Numbered from the stretch's first letter, positions 1 to 7,841 are shown. The stretch: 64,000 nucleotides of DNA from a bacterium (GCA_024206195.1 JAAGZO010000825.1:30752-94751), one strand, 5' to 3'. Translations and numbers: made by a program. Notes: generated by a model from the sequence alone, not told the origin.

Positions 1-594
1 TTTATAATCATCTGGTACTTCTACAGGGATTAGTATGTCATCAACGAAAAAGGTCTCTCCATATTCTGAAGTGTGTGCAATCCCACTATAAGCTACATAT
101 AACATCTGGTGTGGTCTGGTCTTATCGTCCATCTCACATAATCCTAAATGCTCATCCTTCCATCCCTTGTCATCATAGTCTGCTTTGAGACTGCATACAA
201 GGAGACCACTCAAAGACTTGAAGTCTACCTCGACATCTAATTCAGAGCTGTCAATATCCAAATCTAAAAATATTGCGGGGAAGGGTAACTTTACCTTCTT
301 CAATATTCTCTTATCCTTCGGGGCTTCTGTCAAAAGCATAAGCCTTTTCTCTATCTTGTCTATCTCAAAGACTTTCGCCAACTGCAATCCTGCCTTCATG
401 TTCTTTAACATATACTTGGTTCGCATCGCTTCTTGGTGTTCTTGCTCTTCCTTTGTCTTGATTCCCGCCTTTTTGTAATACTTAGTCTTGTCTATAGACC
501 CCATTGTAGGCATGAAAACTATCTCTTCGTCATCGAAATTACTTGATAAACTCTCAAATCTCTTTGCAAAAGTCTGATAGCTTTTCATGTTCAT
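1..594 (-). CDS. Hypothetical protein, 3' end beyond window
   Basis: An open frame runs off the left edge, with about 198 residues visible beginning MNMKSYQTF. The ATG at 594 was chosen because it overlaps the upstream stop as ATGA and lies about 9 nt after GGAGA; an in-frame ATG at 609 is the alternative. The first ~100 residues are rich in Lys and Glu and probably helical. Later parts look mixed alpha/beta, with an acidic stretch FLDLDIDSSELDVEVDF. I recognise no family. It is the most downstream visible gene of the leftward small-gene operon. Confidence 0.7.
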   Translation of the reverse strand, partial: MNMKSYQTFAKRFESLSSNFDDEEIVFMPTMGSIDKTKYYKKAGIKTKEEQEHQEAMRTKYMLKNMKAGLQLAKVFEIDKIEKRLMLLTEAPKDKRILKKVKLPFPAIFLDLDIDSSELDVEVDFKSLSGLLVCSLKADYDDKGWKDEHLGLCEMDDKTRPHQMLYVAYSGIAHTSEYGETFFVDDILIPVEVPDDYK

Positions 595-818
595 CTTGGT
601 CTTCTCCATTTATGTTTACAATCCAGACATTCTAACTCATCGCCGTAATGCTCATATGTCCAATCGTGACTTCCACACTTAGGACAGCTTACCAATAGTA
701 ATTGGAGTTTGCCTTTCTTCAGTCCATTGGATAATGCATTCTTCGGTGTTGTGCCTGTGATGATAACATCTTTCTCTGCTATCAATACATATCTTTTCTC
801 AACTTGTTTCTTTGTCAT
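591..818 (-). CDS. Small zinc-ribbon protein (75 aa)
   Basis: The C-terminal half carries CPKCGSHDW and ECLDCKHKW, two CxxC knuckles about 18 residues apart that would bind one zinc as a ribbon. The N-terminal half is basic. It overlaps the next gene by 4 nt and the previous one by 4 nt (ATGA), so it is translationally coupled. Nucleic-acid or protein binding is inferred only from the zinc ribbon; no specific role is visible. Confidence 0.75.
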   Translation of the reverse strand: MTKKQVEKRYVLIAEKDVIITGTTPKNALSNGLKKGKLQLLLVSCPKCGSHDWTYEHYGDELECLDCKHKWRRPR

Positions 819-1036
819 TTTACACCTCTCTTGAATAATCCTACTTGCTTACACCATCTTGCTTGGAATGTTCCAAATATTGCAATTATCAATAGTAAGT
901 AGCCTGTCCAAAATAAGGCTCTCATCTCAAACCCATACAATAGCCAAACCAATGTCAATGGCAAAAAAGCTACTGCTACTAATACCGAATACATTATAAT
1001 CATCGATTTCAATACCTTGCTCATCTTCTTTGTCAT
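815..1036 (-). CDS. Two-helix membrane protein (73 aa)
   Basis: Two hydrophobic segments (about residues 11-33 and 41-57) are separated by a short loop and flanked by Lys/Arg, as in a small hairpin membrane protein. The start could be M1 or M5. It is embedded between coupled small genes of the leftward operon. No family is recognised; small membrane proteins in early viral operons often act on the host envelope, but that is only a guess. Confidence 0.6.
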   Translation of the reverse strand: MTKKMSKVLKSMIIMYSVLVAVAFLPLTLVWLLYGFEMRALFWTGYLLLIIAIFGTFQARWCKQVGLFKRGVK

Positions 1037-1038
1037 GT

Positions 1039-1326
1039 TTATCCCTCTGGGTTTTCTTTATCGTGCTTCTCTTCCAGCTCTCTTGCTTCTTCTGTGAGTT
1101 CTAACCTATGCTTGGAGTGGATAACTGAGTTCGTGAAGCTTGTTACTCCTCTCTTCTTGAGTAATCTATCTATTGTCTCAGCTCTAATCCTTATGTCATG
1201 TCTAAGCATAGCCTTCTCATGGGGGATTAATTTCCTGTACTCTGTGAGTTCCTTTCGCAACTTATACAACTGGTCTGTTGTTATTGTCTGCTCTTCGTAT
1301 TCCTGTTCTTCTTTCATATCTTCCAT
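1039..1326 (-). CDS. Acidic helical hypothetical protein (95 aa)
   Basis: Highly charged, with Glu/Lys-rich N- and C-termini and a central basic helix (around RKLIPHEKAMLRHDIRIRAE). Probably all-helical or coiled coil. No cysteines and no membrane segment. It lies 3 nt from its neighbour in the leftward operon. Function unknown. Confidence 0.6.
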   Translation of the reverse strand: MEDMKEEQEYEEQTITTDQLYKLRKELTEYRKLIPHEKAMLRHDIRIRAETIDRLLKKRGVTSFTNSVIHSKHRLELTEEARELEEKHDKENPEG

Positions 1327-1329
1327 CTT

Positions 1330-1539
1330 CTAAGTCTCCTTCAATATTTCATATTCAAATCCATAAGCATAGTTCTTTGTGATTAGCCTTCTGGTCTCTG
1401 GTACTTCGTTGTAGTTATCTCTGCCGATACATCTCAAAAGGATAAATGATTCCGTCATCTGGATTATCTCCCATTGAGTTTTAACTCCGTTCACTTGTTT
1501 TGTTACAATAACATCATGTTCTTTCAGTTCGTCTATCAT
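1330..1539 (-). CDS. Hypothetical protein (69 aa)
   Basis: Short alpha/beta protein beginning MIDELKEHDVIV, with a VNGVKTQWEIIQ strand-like segment. No motif recognised. Tight spacing to both neighbours and SD-like GGAGG upstream on the minus strand support it as a real gene. Confidence 0.6.
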   Translation of the reverse strand: MIDELKEHDVIVTKQVNGVKTQWEIIQMTESFILLRCIGRDNYNEVPETRRLITKNYAYGFEYEILKET

Positions 1540-1542
1540 CTT

Positions 1543-1788
1543 CTATGCCTCCTTGAATTTGTTTCTTTCTTCTTCTGTGATATCTATATCGTTCTCGCAG
1601 AAAAAAGATTCTATCTCTTCCCTGTTAAATTCCTCATGTGCTTCTTCTTCTGAAACATCAAATCTTTCACTTAATACGCTTATGAAATCTTCATAATCGA
1701 TAGAGAAGACTGCCACTTCATCAGTTGTATTATTCAATATAACACAATAGCCATTTTGCTTTTCCAATCTGTCTAATTCTAATCCCAT
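1543..1788 (-). CDS. Acidic hypothetical protein (81 aa)
   Basis: The ATG at 1788 is preferred over one at 1797 because GGGGTG lies about 6 nt before it. Strongly acidic, with SEEEAHEEFNREEIE near the middle. No cysteine pairs or membrane segments. It could be a small DNA-mimic-like or host-inhibitor protein on charge alone, which is speculative. Confidence 0.6.
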   Translation of the reverse strand: MGLELDRLEKQNGYCVILNNTTDEVAVFSIDYEDFISVLSERFDVSEEEAHEEFNREEIESFFCENDIDITEEERNKFKEA

Positions 1789-1790
1789 GA

Positions 1791-2039
1791 TTAACACCCC
1801 ATCCTCTTCAGTTCCTTATCGGCTTGTGCCTTCTCTTCTTCTGGGATATTGTCAAAGTGTTCCATAAGGATATTATACCCCTCTTCAAAAGCGGGGTTCT
1901 TTGTATCTGGCTTAATCTCTCTGACCCTAACAACTAATTCATCTTTCGTCTCTGACATATCTTCAATGCAACCAATGATATTGGCGGGGTCTGTCTTCTT
2001 CTTGTCCGTGATTGTTACTCTGAATATTTGTGTTACCAT
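1791..2039 (-). CDS. Hypothetical protein (82 aa)
   Basis: Begins MVTQIFRVTITDKKK, with beta-strand-like N-terminal half and an acidic helical C-terminus ending KRMGC. No family recognised. Coupled within the leftward operon. Confidence 0.6.
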   Translation of the reverse strand: MVTQIFRVTITDKKKTDPANIIGCIEDMSETKDELVVRVREIKPDTKNPAFEEGYNILMEHFDNIPEEEKAQADKELKRMGC

Positions 2040-2040
2040 C

Positions 2041-2253
2041 TTATTTAGCCTCTTTGATTTTGATATACTTATGTACCTTCTTCTGCTCGACTTCCCAATT
2101 TACACCCTTTAGTAACGGGAGTAAATCATTAACTTTGATACGGAATAAGTCATACTTGGTTTTGTCTTCTTTACTATCAACACAAGCCAATATGGAATTA
2201 TTATCATATCCACTACCTAATGTTCTCAGTTCTGCTATCTTTATTTTTACCAT
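2041..2253 (-). CDS. Hypothetical protein (70 aa)
   Basis: Basic small protein, MVKIKIAELRTLGSG at the start, ending in a Lys-rich KVHKYIKIKEAK tail. No recognised motif. Tight packing with neighbours suggests a real gene. Confidence 0.55.
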   Translation of the reverse strand: MVKIKIAELRTLGSGYDNNSILACVDSKEDKTKYDLFRIKVNDLLPLLKGVNWEVEQKKVHKYIKIKEAK

Positions 2254-2256
2254 CTT

Positions 2257-2367
2257 CTAGTCCTCCTTCGGGTTTATGTAGCCACCACAAAAACAGATAT
2301 TGCCGTTATGGTCTGCTTCTTTGTTGTTGTACTTCTGTTTACATCTATTACATATGTTTGTCATCAT
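2257..2367 (-). CDS. Mini zinc-ribbon protein (36 aa)
   Basis: Found by reading the gap between two genes. It encodes MMTNICNRCKQKYNN...NICFCGGY, with CNRC and CFC knuckles spaced to bind a zinc. Its start overlaps the upstream stop (ATGATGA). A mini zinc ribbon of this kind recurs several times in the operon. Confidence 0.55.
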   Translation of the reverse strand: MMTNICNRCKQKYNNKEADHNGNICFCGGYINPKED

Positions 2368-2717
2368 GCCCACTCCCTGTCGCCGTCTGCATTTTCTATT
2401 ACTTCGGGTTCTTCTTCTGCAATCTGAAACCAAACTCTCAACTTCTGAGCTGTCTCTTTCTTGCTCTGGTCTTTTGTTGTCCCATCTTTGTCTAAGTCAT
2501 CACATACTGAATGCTCTAAGTTACAACCCACTATGTAATCATATAGGGCATCTTCCATTGCTTTAGTTATCGTCATCTTGTTTTCTTCTTCATATTTCAA
2601 TGCTTTATCTGAAAACTCTCTTAATTTCTTTAAGACTTCTTCTTCTGAATAATCTTTATTGATTGCGTTATCGCCAAAAGCTAGTTCAAATACTTCTTCT
2701 TTGAAATTCATAGTCAT
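2364..2717 (-). CDS. Acidic hypothetical protein (117 aa)
   Basis: Glu/Lys-rich, mainly helical, with two isolated cysteines (near VGCNLEHSVCDD) and an acidic C-terminus (EEEPEVIENADGDREWA). ATGA overlap with the gene upstream. No family recognised. Confidence 0.6.
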   Translation of the reverse strand: MTMNFKEEVFELAFGDNAINKDYSEEEVLKKLREFSDKALKYEEENKMTITKAMEDALYDYIVGCNLEHSVCDDLDKDGTTKDQSKKETAQKLRVWFQIAEEEPEVIENADGDREWA

Positions 2718-2863
2718 TTTCTTTTCTCCTGTCCATCCTTGATACAGCTCTCGGATAGTCTGATTTCTTTCTCAACAATAGCCTGAAGCTTGTCTAACTC
2801 TGGCCTTGTTGCGTTGTTTACTATCTTTTCAAAAGTTTCTAGTTCTATATCTGCTAGTGTCAT
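2714..2863 (-). CDS. Small helical protein (49 aa)
   Basis: An intact frame, MTLADIELETFEKIVNN to GQEKRK, fills the gap between its neighbours and overlaps the next ATG as ATGA. Predicted helical and charged. No function can be assigned. Confidence 0.5.
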   Translation of the reverse strand: MTLADIELETFEKIVNNATRPELDKLQAIVEKEIRLSESCIKDGQEKRK

Positions 2864-2864
2864 C

Positions 2865-3056
2865 TTATTGTACCTCTCCACCGCACTCTAAACATAATGT
2901 CTGTGCTTCGCCTGTCTCTGGTTCTGTAAGGTCTATGCTATGCTCATCTTCGCAATTACATACTCCTTTGAAACATGATAGCTTCTGTAAGACCTTCCAA
3001 ATCTTCTCTTCTATCTTGCTGTATTCTGTGATTAGTTTATTCAGTTCTGGTTTCAT
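2865..3056 (-). CDS. Helix plus zinc-ribbon protein, paralogue A (63 aa)
   Basis: The N-terminal ~30 residues form a charged helix; the C-terminus has CNCEDEHSIDL...LCLECGGEVQ, a split zinc-binding site. The same architecture and the ending CxECGG occur in the gene at 3524-3718, so the two look like paralogues. Sparse tandem duplication in the operon is inferred. Confidence 0.65.
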   Translation of the reverse strand: MKPELNKLITEYSKIEEKIWKVLQKLSCFKGVCNCEDEHSIDLTEPETGEAQTLCLECGGEVQ

Positions 3057-3243
3057 CTTCGGTGTCCTCCTCTTCTGGTTTGTCCATCTCTCGGTTGTCT
3101 TCTTCTAGAGTAATAACTTCAATGATAGTCTCATTATCTGGGCATAGCCATTGTGTTATTTCATCTCCATTACTGAGCCGTGATTCACTACCTTTGTAAG
3201 TGAAACCCGCTGTCTCTAGAGCCTTCTCAACATCTCGGTTCAT
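3037..3243 (-). CDS. Acidic hypothetical protein (68 aa)
   Basis: The ATG at 3243 follows GAGGATTGAGAACG (SD-like), whereas the longer frame would begin at a TTG. The N-terminal part is a mixed alpha/beta segment; the C-terminus is a run of Glu/Asp (KPEEEDTEDETRTE). It overlaps the next gene by 20 nt. Function unknown. Confidence 0.55.
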   Translation of the reverse strand: MNRDVEKALETAGFTYKGSESRLSNGDEITQWLCPDNETIIEVITLEEDNREMDKPEEEDTEDETRTE

Positions 3244-3248
3244 CGTTC

Positions 3249-3527
3249 TCAATCCTCCTCTTCTGGGTCGTATGGGTCATCTTCTTGATTCCAACTGAAA
3301 CATTCATCATCATTACAGACATACTCCATGTAATTGATTTCAGTAGCGACCTTCTTTAGCTCTGTCCAATCGCTTATGTTCCCTTCGAAGATTATCTCTA
3401 GATATCCTTCTTCGTCTGTCTCTATCTCAAAACATTCTGTAATATGTTTCTTGAATATCTCTATGACCTTCTCTTTATTCTCTGGCTCAAAATCTATGTT
3501 GAGCTTCTGTAAATAGTGTCTGCTCAT
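3249..3527 (-). CDS. Acidic hypothetical protein (92 aa)
   Basis: The start MSRHYLQKLNIDF at 3527 gives an ATGA overlap with the upstream gene. The body has beta-alpha-beta-like alternation (FEPENKEKVIEIFKKH, GYLEIIFEGN), which resembles a small ferredoxin-like fold, and a very acidic tail DDPYDPEEED. The fold call is a guess from pattern only. Confidence 0.6.
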   Translation of the reverse strand: MSRHYLQKLNIDFEPENKEKVIEIFKKHITECFEIETDEEGYLEIIFEGNISDWTELKKVATEINYMEYVCNDDECFSWNQEDDPYDPEEED

Positions 3528-3718
3528 TTTACGCCCCCACATTCTGTGCAAAAGGTTTGTATCTCTGTCCAATTCCCGTAATGTAACATCTCTATTGTGT
3601 CATCTCCGCTACAATTACACTCTTGCCCGTAGTTTTCCAACTTCATAAGAGCCTCTTCTAGTTCCTTCTCGGCTTTATTGAAATTGTCTACTGCTTTCTC
3701 TATTGCTTTGTCTGTCAT
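3524..3718 (-). CDS. Helix plus zinc-ribbon protein, paralogue B (64 aa)
   Basis: Same plan as the protein at 2865-3056: an N-terminal Glu/Lys helix then CNCSGDDTIEML...TFCTECGGVK. The matching order CNC-x(20)-CxECGG supports common ancestry by duplication. Confidence 0.65.
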   Translation of the reverse strand: MTDKAIEKAVDNFNKAEKELEEALMKLENYGQECNCSGDDTIEMLHYGNWTEIQTFCTECGGVK

Positions 3719-3794
3719 CTTCTATTCTCTCCTGCGTCTAACTCTCCAGAGCTGACACTATTCGCCCTTTACTTTGTATCTGTAAGGGTCTGGT

Positions 3795-4040
3795 CTATCC
3801 GCCTAACAGTTTACCCGCAAGAGTAATATGTTTAGCTTTAAGCAAAGCTTTCTTCAATGATTCTCTGCCTTCGTCTGTATCTTCTATTGTCTGGTACTTG
3901 CCATCCAAATAGAGCCACTTGCCTTTTGTTGTAACCTCTTCTATGGTTCTGGTTACTGCTTCTTCAATCGGTAAGTCTAATGTTTGTCTGCCTGAAGTGG
4001 CAAACTCAATGTCCAATGTTACTTTCTTTTCTTCTGTCAT
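3795..4040 (-). CDS. Hypothetical protein beside the E1-like gene (81 aa)
   Basis: Begins MTEEKKVTLDIEFATSG and ends AKHITLAGKLLGG with a C-terminal diglycine. The beta-rich N-terminus plus the C-terminal GG next to an E1-like gene is suggestive of a ubiquitin-like or ThiS-like partner. The length is right, but a central helix-rich stretch and an uncertain fold make this a hypothesis only. SD GGAGG is present just upstream. Confidence 0.55.
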   Translation of the reverse strand: MTEEKKVTLDIEFATSGRQTLDLPIEEAVTRTIEEVTTKGKWLYLDGKYQTIEDTDEGRESLKKALLKAKHITLAGKLLGG

Positions 4041-4052
4041 CTTCTTTTCCTC

Positions 4053-4643
4053 CTAGATTCTCATTATAAATTGGTCTGGGTTCTTTTCTTTTCGTAGCCA
4101 ATTTAATACTAATTGACTGCCCATTGTTGCGATTACTAGATTGCCGTTCTGGATTATGTCATTTTTCAGTTCATATTCCAACTGACAGCTTGAGCCTTTA
4201 TCTCCCTTGTCAAAGCTTAGTGTACTCAATAGCTCTCCTTCGTCCATCTCTCTTGTGAAAAATGCTACTGCTCGACCTTCGGCTCTCAAATCAATAAAGT
4301 AAGTTCTGGTATTGTAGCAATAATCAAAGACCATTTTACGGGTCTTTGCATTATCTACTGCTACAATAATTAAGTCATAACCATTAAGTTCCTTGCCGTC
4401 TTTGATTCTGGTTCGTAATCGATTAAAGCTGTATCTTTTTGCAATCACATCTACCTTTTTCTTAAAGACATCATCAACAATAAAGTTCTGATACTTTATG
4501 TTTTTGGTCTCTACTTCGTCATCATCGGCTATTGTGATATCAACATTGTCTAAGTCTATCTGGTTGTTGAGTATCAATCTATTAAGCTCTCTTGATAGAA
4601 AGCTACCGATACCGCCCACTCCGATTATTAAGATTTTCTTCAC
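4053..4643 (-). CDS. ThiF/E1-like adenylyltransferase (196 aa)
   Basis: The N-terminus KILIIGVGGIGSFLSREL is the Rossmann GxGGxG of the ThiF/MoeB/E1 family. TIADDDEVETKNIKYQNF follows, in the place of the family's D...E..N..RQ nucleotide-binding segment, although the usual R is K. Then comes IIVAVDNAKTRKMVFDYC. The family adenylates the C-terminal glycine of a ubiquitin-like carrier. No CxxC zinc pairs are seen, so it resembles the short ThiF versions found in plasmid and phage systems. It overlaps the next gene by 4 nt, so the two are probably co-produced. The ending GG protein just downstream could be a substrate. Confidence 0.75.
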   Translation of the reverse strand: MKKILIIGVGGIGSFLSRELNRLILNNQIDLDNVDITIADDDEVETKNIKYQNFIVDDVFKKKVDVIAKRYSFNRLRTRIKDGKELNGYDLIIVAVDNAKTRKMVFDYCYNTRTYFIDLRAEGRAVAFFTREMDEGELLSTLSFDKGDKGSSCQLEYELKNDIIQNGNLVIATMGSQLVLNWLRKEKNPDQFIMRI

Positions 4644-6523
4644 TCTTCGTCACCTTCGTTTAGAGTAAAGACTTCTTTTGCAACAAAGCTATCGTTGGCT
4701 AAGGCATACATCCTATTAACCAATTTGTCTGTATTGAAAGAAGAGCCTAAGTCCTTGTCGATTACGCATATGTAACGCATAGTCTTATGGTCGTATATGT
4801 TCAAATCATCAGTCAATAGGTACTTCTTACCGCTAGACCCTTTAATGATATAGCCACTATGCCCGTCTTTCTCTCCTGTCTTTACTTTGAGTACTTTGAT
4901 AGCCTCCTTTAGGAATTTAGCGGATTCTTTCTCTGCCCTCTTATATTCCTGTAAACCATCTTCAAAGATTACTATAATCTGTTCATCCATGAAGTCTGGA
5001 AATACCGCCTTTAGGGTATCGCATACCTTATGAAAGTCTATACTCTCGCTTCGATATCCACGCTTCCCGATTGTGCTTATATGAATAAGCTTTTGTGTCT
5101 GTGAGATTCTAAATTCGTTATCTCCAACAGCTAAGACATTCCTATTTTTGTCTCTTCTAACCTTCAGTCTCAAAAACTGATTCGGATTCTTCGGGCTGTC
5201 CCTGTCTGAATACTCTATCTTTAATCCATTATTCAATACATCATGGATTTTGAGATTACACTTTGATACTCTCTTCAATAGCTTGTTGTATTCTTCGGCA
5301 TTGTCAAAACAGATTGCTCTTGATATCATCTCTACAACATCATCTTTATTGATTCTGAAGTCGTTGATATACCAAAAGGTCTCTTTCTTAATCACTATCG
5401 GGACGCTTCCTAATTTCCCGTCAAAACTATATCCCGCCAAAGATTTACAAAAGTCTTCATAAATCTCATTGAAATCTAATTTCTCAGGGTCTTTATGTGC
5501 TACATTGTGATTGATAAACCTCTGAAAACTATGGTCTCTTCCATAATCACTGGTTTGCCACTCTCCGATTGTGCCACTAATCTCTTGCTCTTGATAGCTA
5601 ATACATCCATCCTTAAATGTAATGCCGTTGAGCTTTACGGGTTTGGTACTGCAATCTTCTAATTTGCTTCGTGCCATCGTTCTAACCTTTTCCCGCAACT
5701 CTCTATCTTTCTTCTCTTTCTCAATCTGGAGATTGTACTTTACTTTTATCTTGTTGTATTCTTCTGGTCTAACAACATGGAAAGTATGTCTATCTCCATT
5801 TCCACACTTACTGAGAATATCCCCGTCTGGCTTTTCTATGTCTAAAATATACATCTTATAATAGAATAAACGCCCTTCGTCTATGTAGTTATATTCTTTT
5901 GCTGTGTGCTTGAAAGTCCTTATGCTGTGTTCACTTGAGCCTGACCCCACTAGACTAAATCTATGGTTCTTATGCTCAAAGACCTTTAAGATTTTCTTAA
6001 TGCCGTATCCAACATCATAATCTTTCTCTGTGAATTTCGGCATTGTCTGGTCAAAGACCTTAAAGATAAGCTCTAATTCATCTTCCGACAAATCCTTTAA
6101 TTTGTCTCGGCTTCGATATCCATATCTACCCTCTACTTTGCCGTTCATCATGTTATCCTTGCATTGTTCTTTAAACGCTTTCATGCTCGGCACTTTTGCT
6201 TTTAAACCTATATTGAATAAATCAATAGCTTCAGATATAAACTCCGCTTCTTCTTTTGAGATTGTGAAGGATATCATAACATCATTGATATAGAAAGCGG
6301 GGAATTTAGCAATTCCTTTTTTTCTAGTTCTGATTATGCTCTTTTCTGATTGAGTATAGCTCCTGTCATGGTCTACACCATATACAAAGCCTTTCTTTCT
6401 GAATAGATAGACATTCCCCTCTTCAAAATCCTTTTGTTGCTCTTCTTCTAAAGCTTTAATATCTGCTTCAGATAGTCCATACTTATATATGGCATTTTTA
6501 ATTTTCAGTTCTGATAAATCCAT
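4640..6523 (-). CDS. Large protein of unknown function, partner of the E1-like gene (627 aa)
   Basis: The largest leftward gene in the early region. I do not recognise it. The first ~260 residues are mixed and contain scattered His and Cys (SKCGNGDRHTFHVV around 245). A charged helix follows near residue 265-295. The last ~90 residues hold a compact beta-like block, GYIIKGSSGKKYLLTDDLNIYD then RYICVIDKD. No Walker motif, membrane segment or polymerase motif is evident. The 4-nt overlap with the ThiF-like gene implies a shared pathway. Confidence 0.75.
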   Translation of the reverse strand: MDLSELKIKNAIYKYGLSEADIKALEEEQQKDFEEGNVYLFRKKGFVYGVDHDRSYTQSEKSIIRTRKKGIAKFPAFYINDVMISFTISKEEAEFISEAIDLFNIGLKAKVPSMKAFKEQCKDNMMNGKVEGRYGYRSRDKLKDLSEDELELIFKVFDQTMPKFTEKDYDVGYGIKKILKVFEHKNHRFSLVGSGSSEHSIRTFKHTAKEYNYIDEGRLFYYKMYILDIEKPDGDILSKCGNGDRHTFHVVRPEEYNKIKVKYNLQIEKEKKDRELREKVRTMARSKLEDCSTKPVKLNGITFKDGCISYQEQEISGTIGEWQTSDYGRDHSFQRFINHNVAHKDPEKLDFNEIYEDFCKSLAGYSFDGKLGSVPIVIKKETFWYINDFRINKDDVVEMISRAICFDNAEEYNKLLKRVSKCNLKIHDVLNNGLKIEYSDRDSPKNPNQFLRLKVRRDKNRNVLAVGDNEFRISQTQKLIHISTIGKRGYRSESIDFHKVCDTLKAVFPDFMDEQIIVIFEDGLQEYKRAEKESAKFLKEAIKVLKVKTGEKDGHSGYIIKGSSGKKYLLTDDLNIYDHKTMRYICVIDKDLGSSFNTDKLVNRMYALANDSFVAKEVFTLNEGDEE

Positions 6524-6527
6524 TTTC

Positions 6528-6665
6528 TTATGCTCCTATGGTTTTAAGCCCCATAACGGCTATGTTTGTCTCTTCGTTGATTCTCTTTCTAATGTGTTCC
6601 ATGCCCTTAGCAAACGGATTACACCATTTATAAGCGGGGCTGTCTACTATTGCTATGTATGTCAT
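6528..6665 (-). CDS. Small hypothetical protein (45 aa)
   Basis: MTYIAIVDSPAYKWCNPF to MGLKTIGA, preceded by a perfect GGAGG 8 nt upstream and lying in the gap between two clear genes. No family recognised. Confidence 0.55.
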   Translation of the reverse strand: MTYIAIVDSPAYKWCNPFAKGMEHIRKRINEETNIAVMGLKTIGA

Positions 6666-6667
6666 CT

Positions 6668-7084
6668 TTACGCCTCCTTCACCATGCCACAATTACGGCA
6701 TTGATTGTCATATACTACCTTCTCTTTACATTGATTGCATAACTCCCCGTTTACATCTTTGGGTTTCTCTTCTGTTAATCCTAATTTTGTATATAGCTCT
6801 GTGTGGTCTATGGTGTCATCTTCGGCATTGACTAAGCAATCTAAAGCCCGTCTCAATGTTATTTTATCCTTCTTTGATAGTTCGGTATGCTTTACATCTA
6901 CCGGTGTCTCTTCTGTATTGTCTTTGAGTTCGTTATCTGATTTTGTCCTTTCAAATTGAGCCTTGTCTATCTCTATGGCCTTAGTACTTCCATCCGGAAA
7001 ACCTAACCGCATATGGTATCTATATGTCTCAGCATTAAAGCCGTTTCTCCATTTCTCTAATACAATTATTCTTTCTTGTCTCAT
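6668..7084 (-). CDS. Protein with C-terminal zinc ribbon (138 aa)
   Basis: The ATG at 7084 is placed 9 nt after AAGGAG; the earlier ATG at 7093 abuts the SD and is less likely. The N-terminal half is beta-like, the middle is a charged linker and helix, and the C-terminus has LCNQCKEKV...NQCRNCGMV, a CxxC...CxxC ribbon. It is the first gene downstream of the promoter/palindrome at 7176-7198. Role unknown; nucleic-acid binding possible. Confidence 0.65.
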   Translation of the reverse strand: MRQERIIVLEKWRNGFNAETYRYHMRLGFPDGSTKAIEIDKAQFERTKSDNELKDNTEETPVDVKHTELSKKDKITLRRALDCLVNAEDDTIDHTELYTKLGLTEEKPKDVNGELCNQCKEKVVYDNQCRNCGMVKEA

Positions 7085-7175
7085 GTTTTTCATCTCCTTG
7101 TTTTAGCCTGTCGGCTGTTGTATCGTATCACACCTTTTAGGGTCTGATATCTGTAAGCCCCTATATATTAGGGAA

Positions 7176-7198
7176 AACCATTAAATTTATAAATGGTT
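7176..7198 (-). promoter_or_regulatory. TATA box inside a 7-bp inverted repeat
   Basis: AACCATT and AATGGTT flank an AT-rich core that contains TTTATAAAT, an archaeal TATA-like box on the minus strand about 95 nt before the 6668-7084 gene. A dyad over a TATA box would fit repression of the downstream leftward genes. Confidence 0.5.
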
Positions 7199-7218
7199 GT
7201 TTTCATACGAAAGGGCTA

Positions 7219-7401
7219 TTAACTGCAATTATTATGTCTTTTTGCGTAACAATCGCAACATATTTCTTTTTCGTGTTTATCACAATAACATATACATGAA
7301 TCGCATACATTATCAAAAGAGATATTACATTCTGTGCATTCGTTCCCTTTGATTCTTTCTATTTCGTCAAAATTTGATTGGCATATTTCACATCTTGTCA
7401 T
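7219..7401 (-). CDS. Cys-rich zinc-finger protein (60 aa)
   Basis: Twelve cysteines and several histidines in 60 residues: CEICQSNF, CTECNISF, CDSCICYCDKHEKEICCDC, ending RHNNCS. The C-terminal part resembles a B-box/treble-clef zinc cluster. SD AAGGAG lies 9 nt before the start. Probably a protein-protein or RNA-binding adapter; unassigned. Confidence 0.65.
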   Translation of the reverse strand: MTRCEICQSNFDEIERIKGNECTECNISFDNVCDSCICYCDKHEKEICCDCYAKRHNNCS

Positions 7402-7413
7402 GCTCTCATCTCC

Positions 7414-7506
7414 TTATTGTGGGGTCGGAAATCCCGCCCCTTCAGTCATAAATAACCCATAGTTATACATGACCTTATCCTTGTTATTTCTAAAGTATTG
7501 ATTCAT
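7414..7506 (-). CDS. Tiny hypothetical protein (30 aa)
   Basis: MNQYFRNNKDKVMYNYG to PTPQ. Its ATG overlaps the stop of the preceding 42-aa frame (ATGA), the same coupling used across the operon. Short, so coding status is uncertain. Confidence 0.4.
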   Translation of the reverse strand: MNQYFRNNKDKVMYNYGLFMTEGAGFPTPQ

Positions 7507-7631
7507 CTTGAAGCCCCCATAAGTTTTATGGTCATCTTCATAACTATATCTTCTCTGATTGTCAAATGCCCTAACTTCTTAGTGAGTTCGGGTTTTATTC
7601 TTGCTTCTGCTATCGGGTTGCCATCTTCCAT
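7503..7631 (-). CDS. Tiny hypothetical protein (42 aa)
   Basis: MEDGNPIAEARIKPELTKK to MGASR, a basic helical peptide lying between coupled genes. No motif. Overlaps the next ATG as ATGA. Confidence 0.45.
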   Translation of the reverse strand: MEDGNPIAEARIKPELTKKLGHLTIREDIVMKMTIKLMGASR

Positions 7632-7841
7632 TTAAGCCACTTCCTTTAGTATCTCTTCTGGTTTGTCTGTGAAGGTGTCCTTCAATGCTGTCTCTAGTCT
7701 TGATTCAATAATGTTTAAATCATTCTCGCATTGTGCAATCCCTTTATAGTCGCTGTGGTTTGCCGTATTTCCTAAATACGCCATATGTTGCTTTTTCATG
7801 CTGTATAAACCGCTTACATATTGTATATAGTCCTGTTCCAT
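7632..7841 (-). CDS. Helical hypothetical protein (69 aa)
   Basis: The ATG at 7841 has GGAGAT 8 nt upstream; the longer frame starts at TTG and lacks such a site. The sequence MEQDYIQYVSGLYSMKK...ENDLNIIESRLETALKD looks like an antiparallel coiled coil. Function unknown. Confidence 0.55.
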   Translation of the reverse strand: MEQDYIQYVSGLYSMKKQHMAYLGNTANHSDYKGIAQCENDLNIIESRLETALKDTFTDKPEEILKEVA

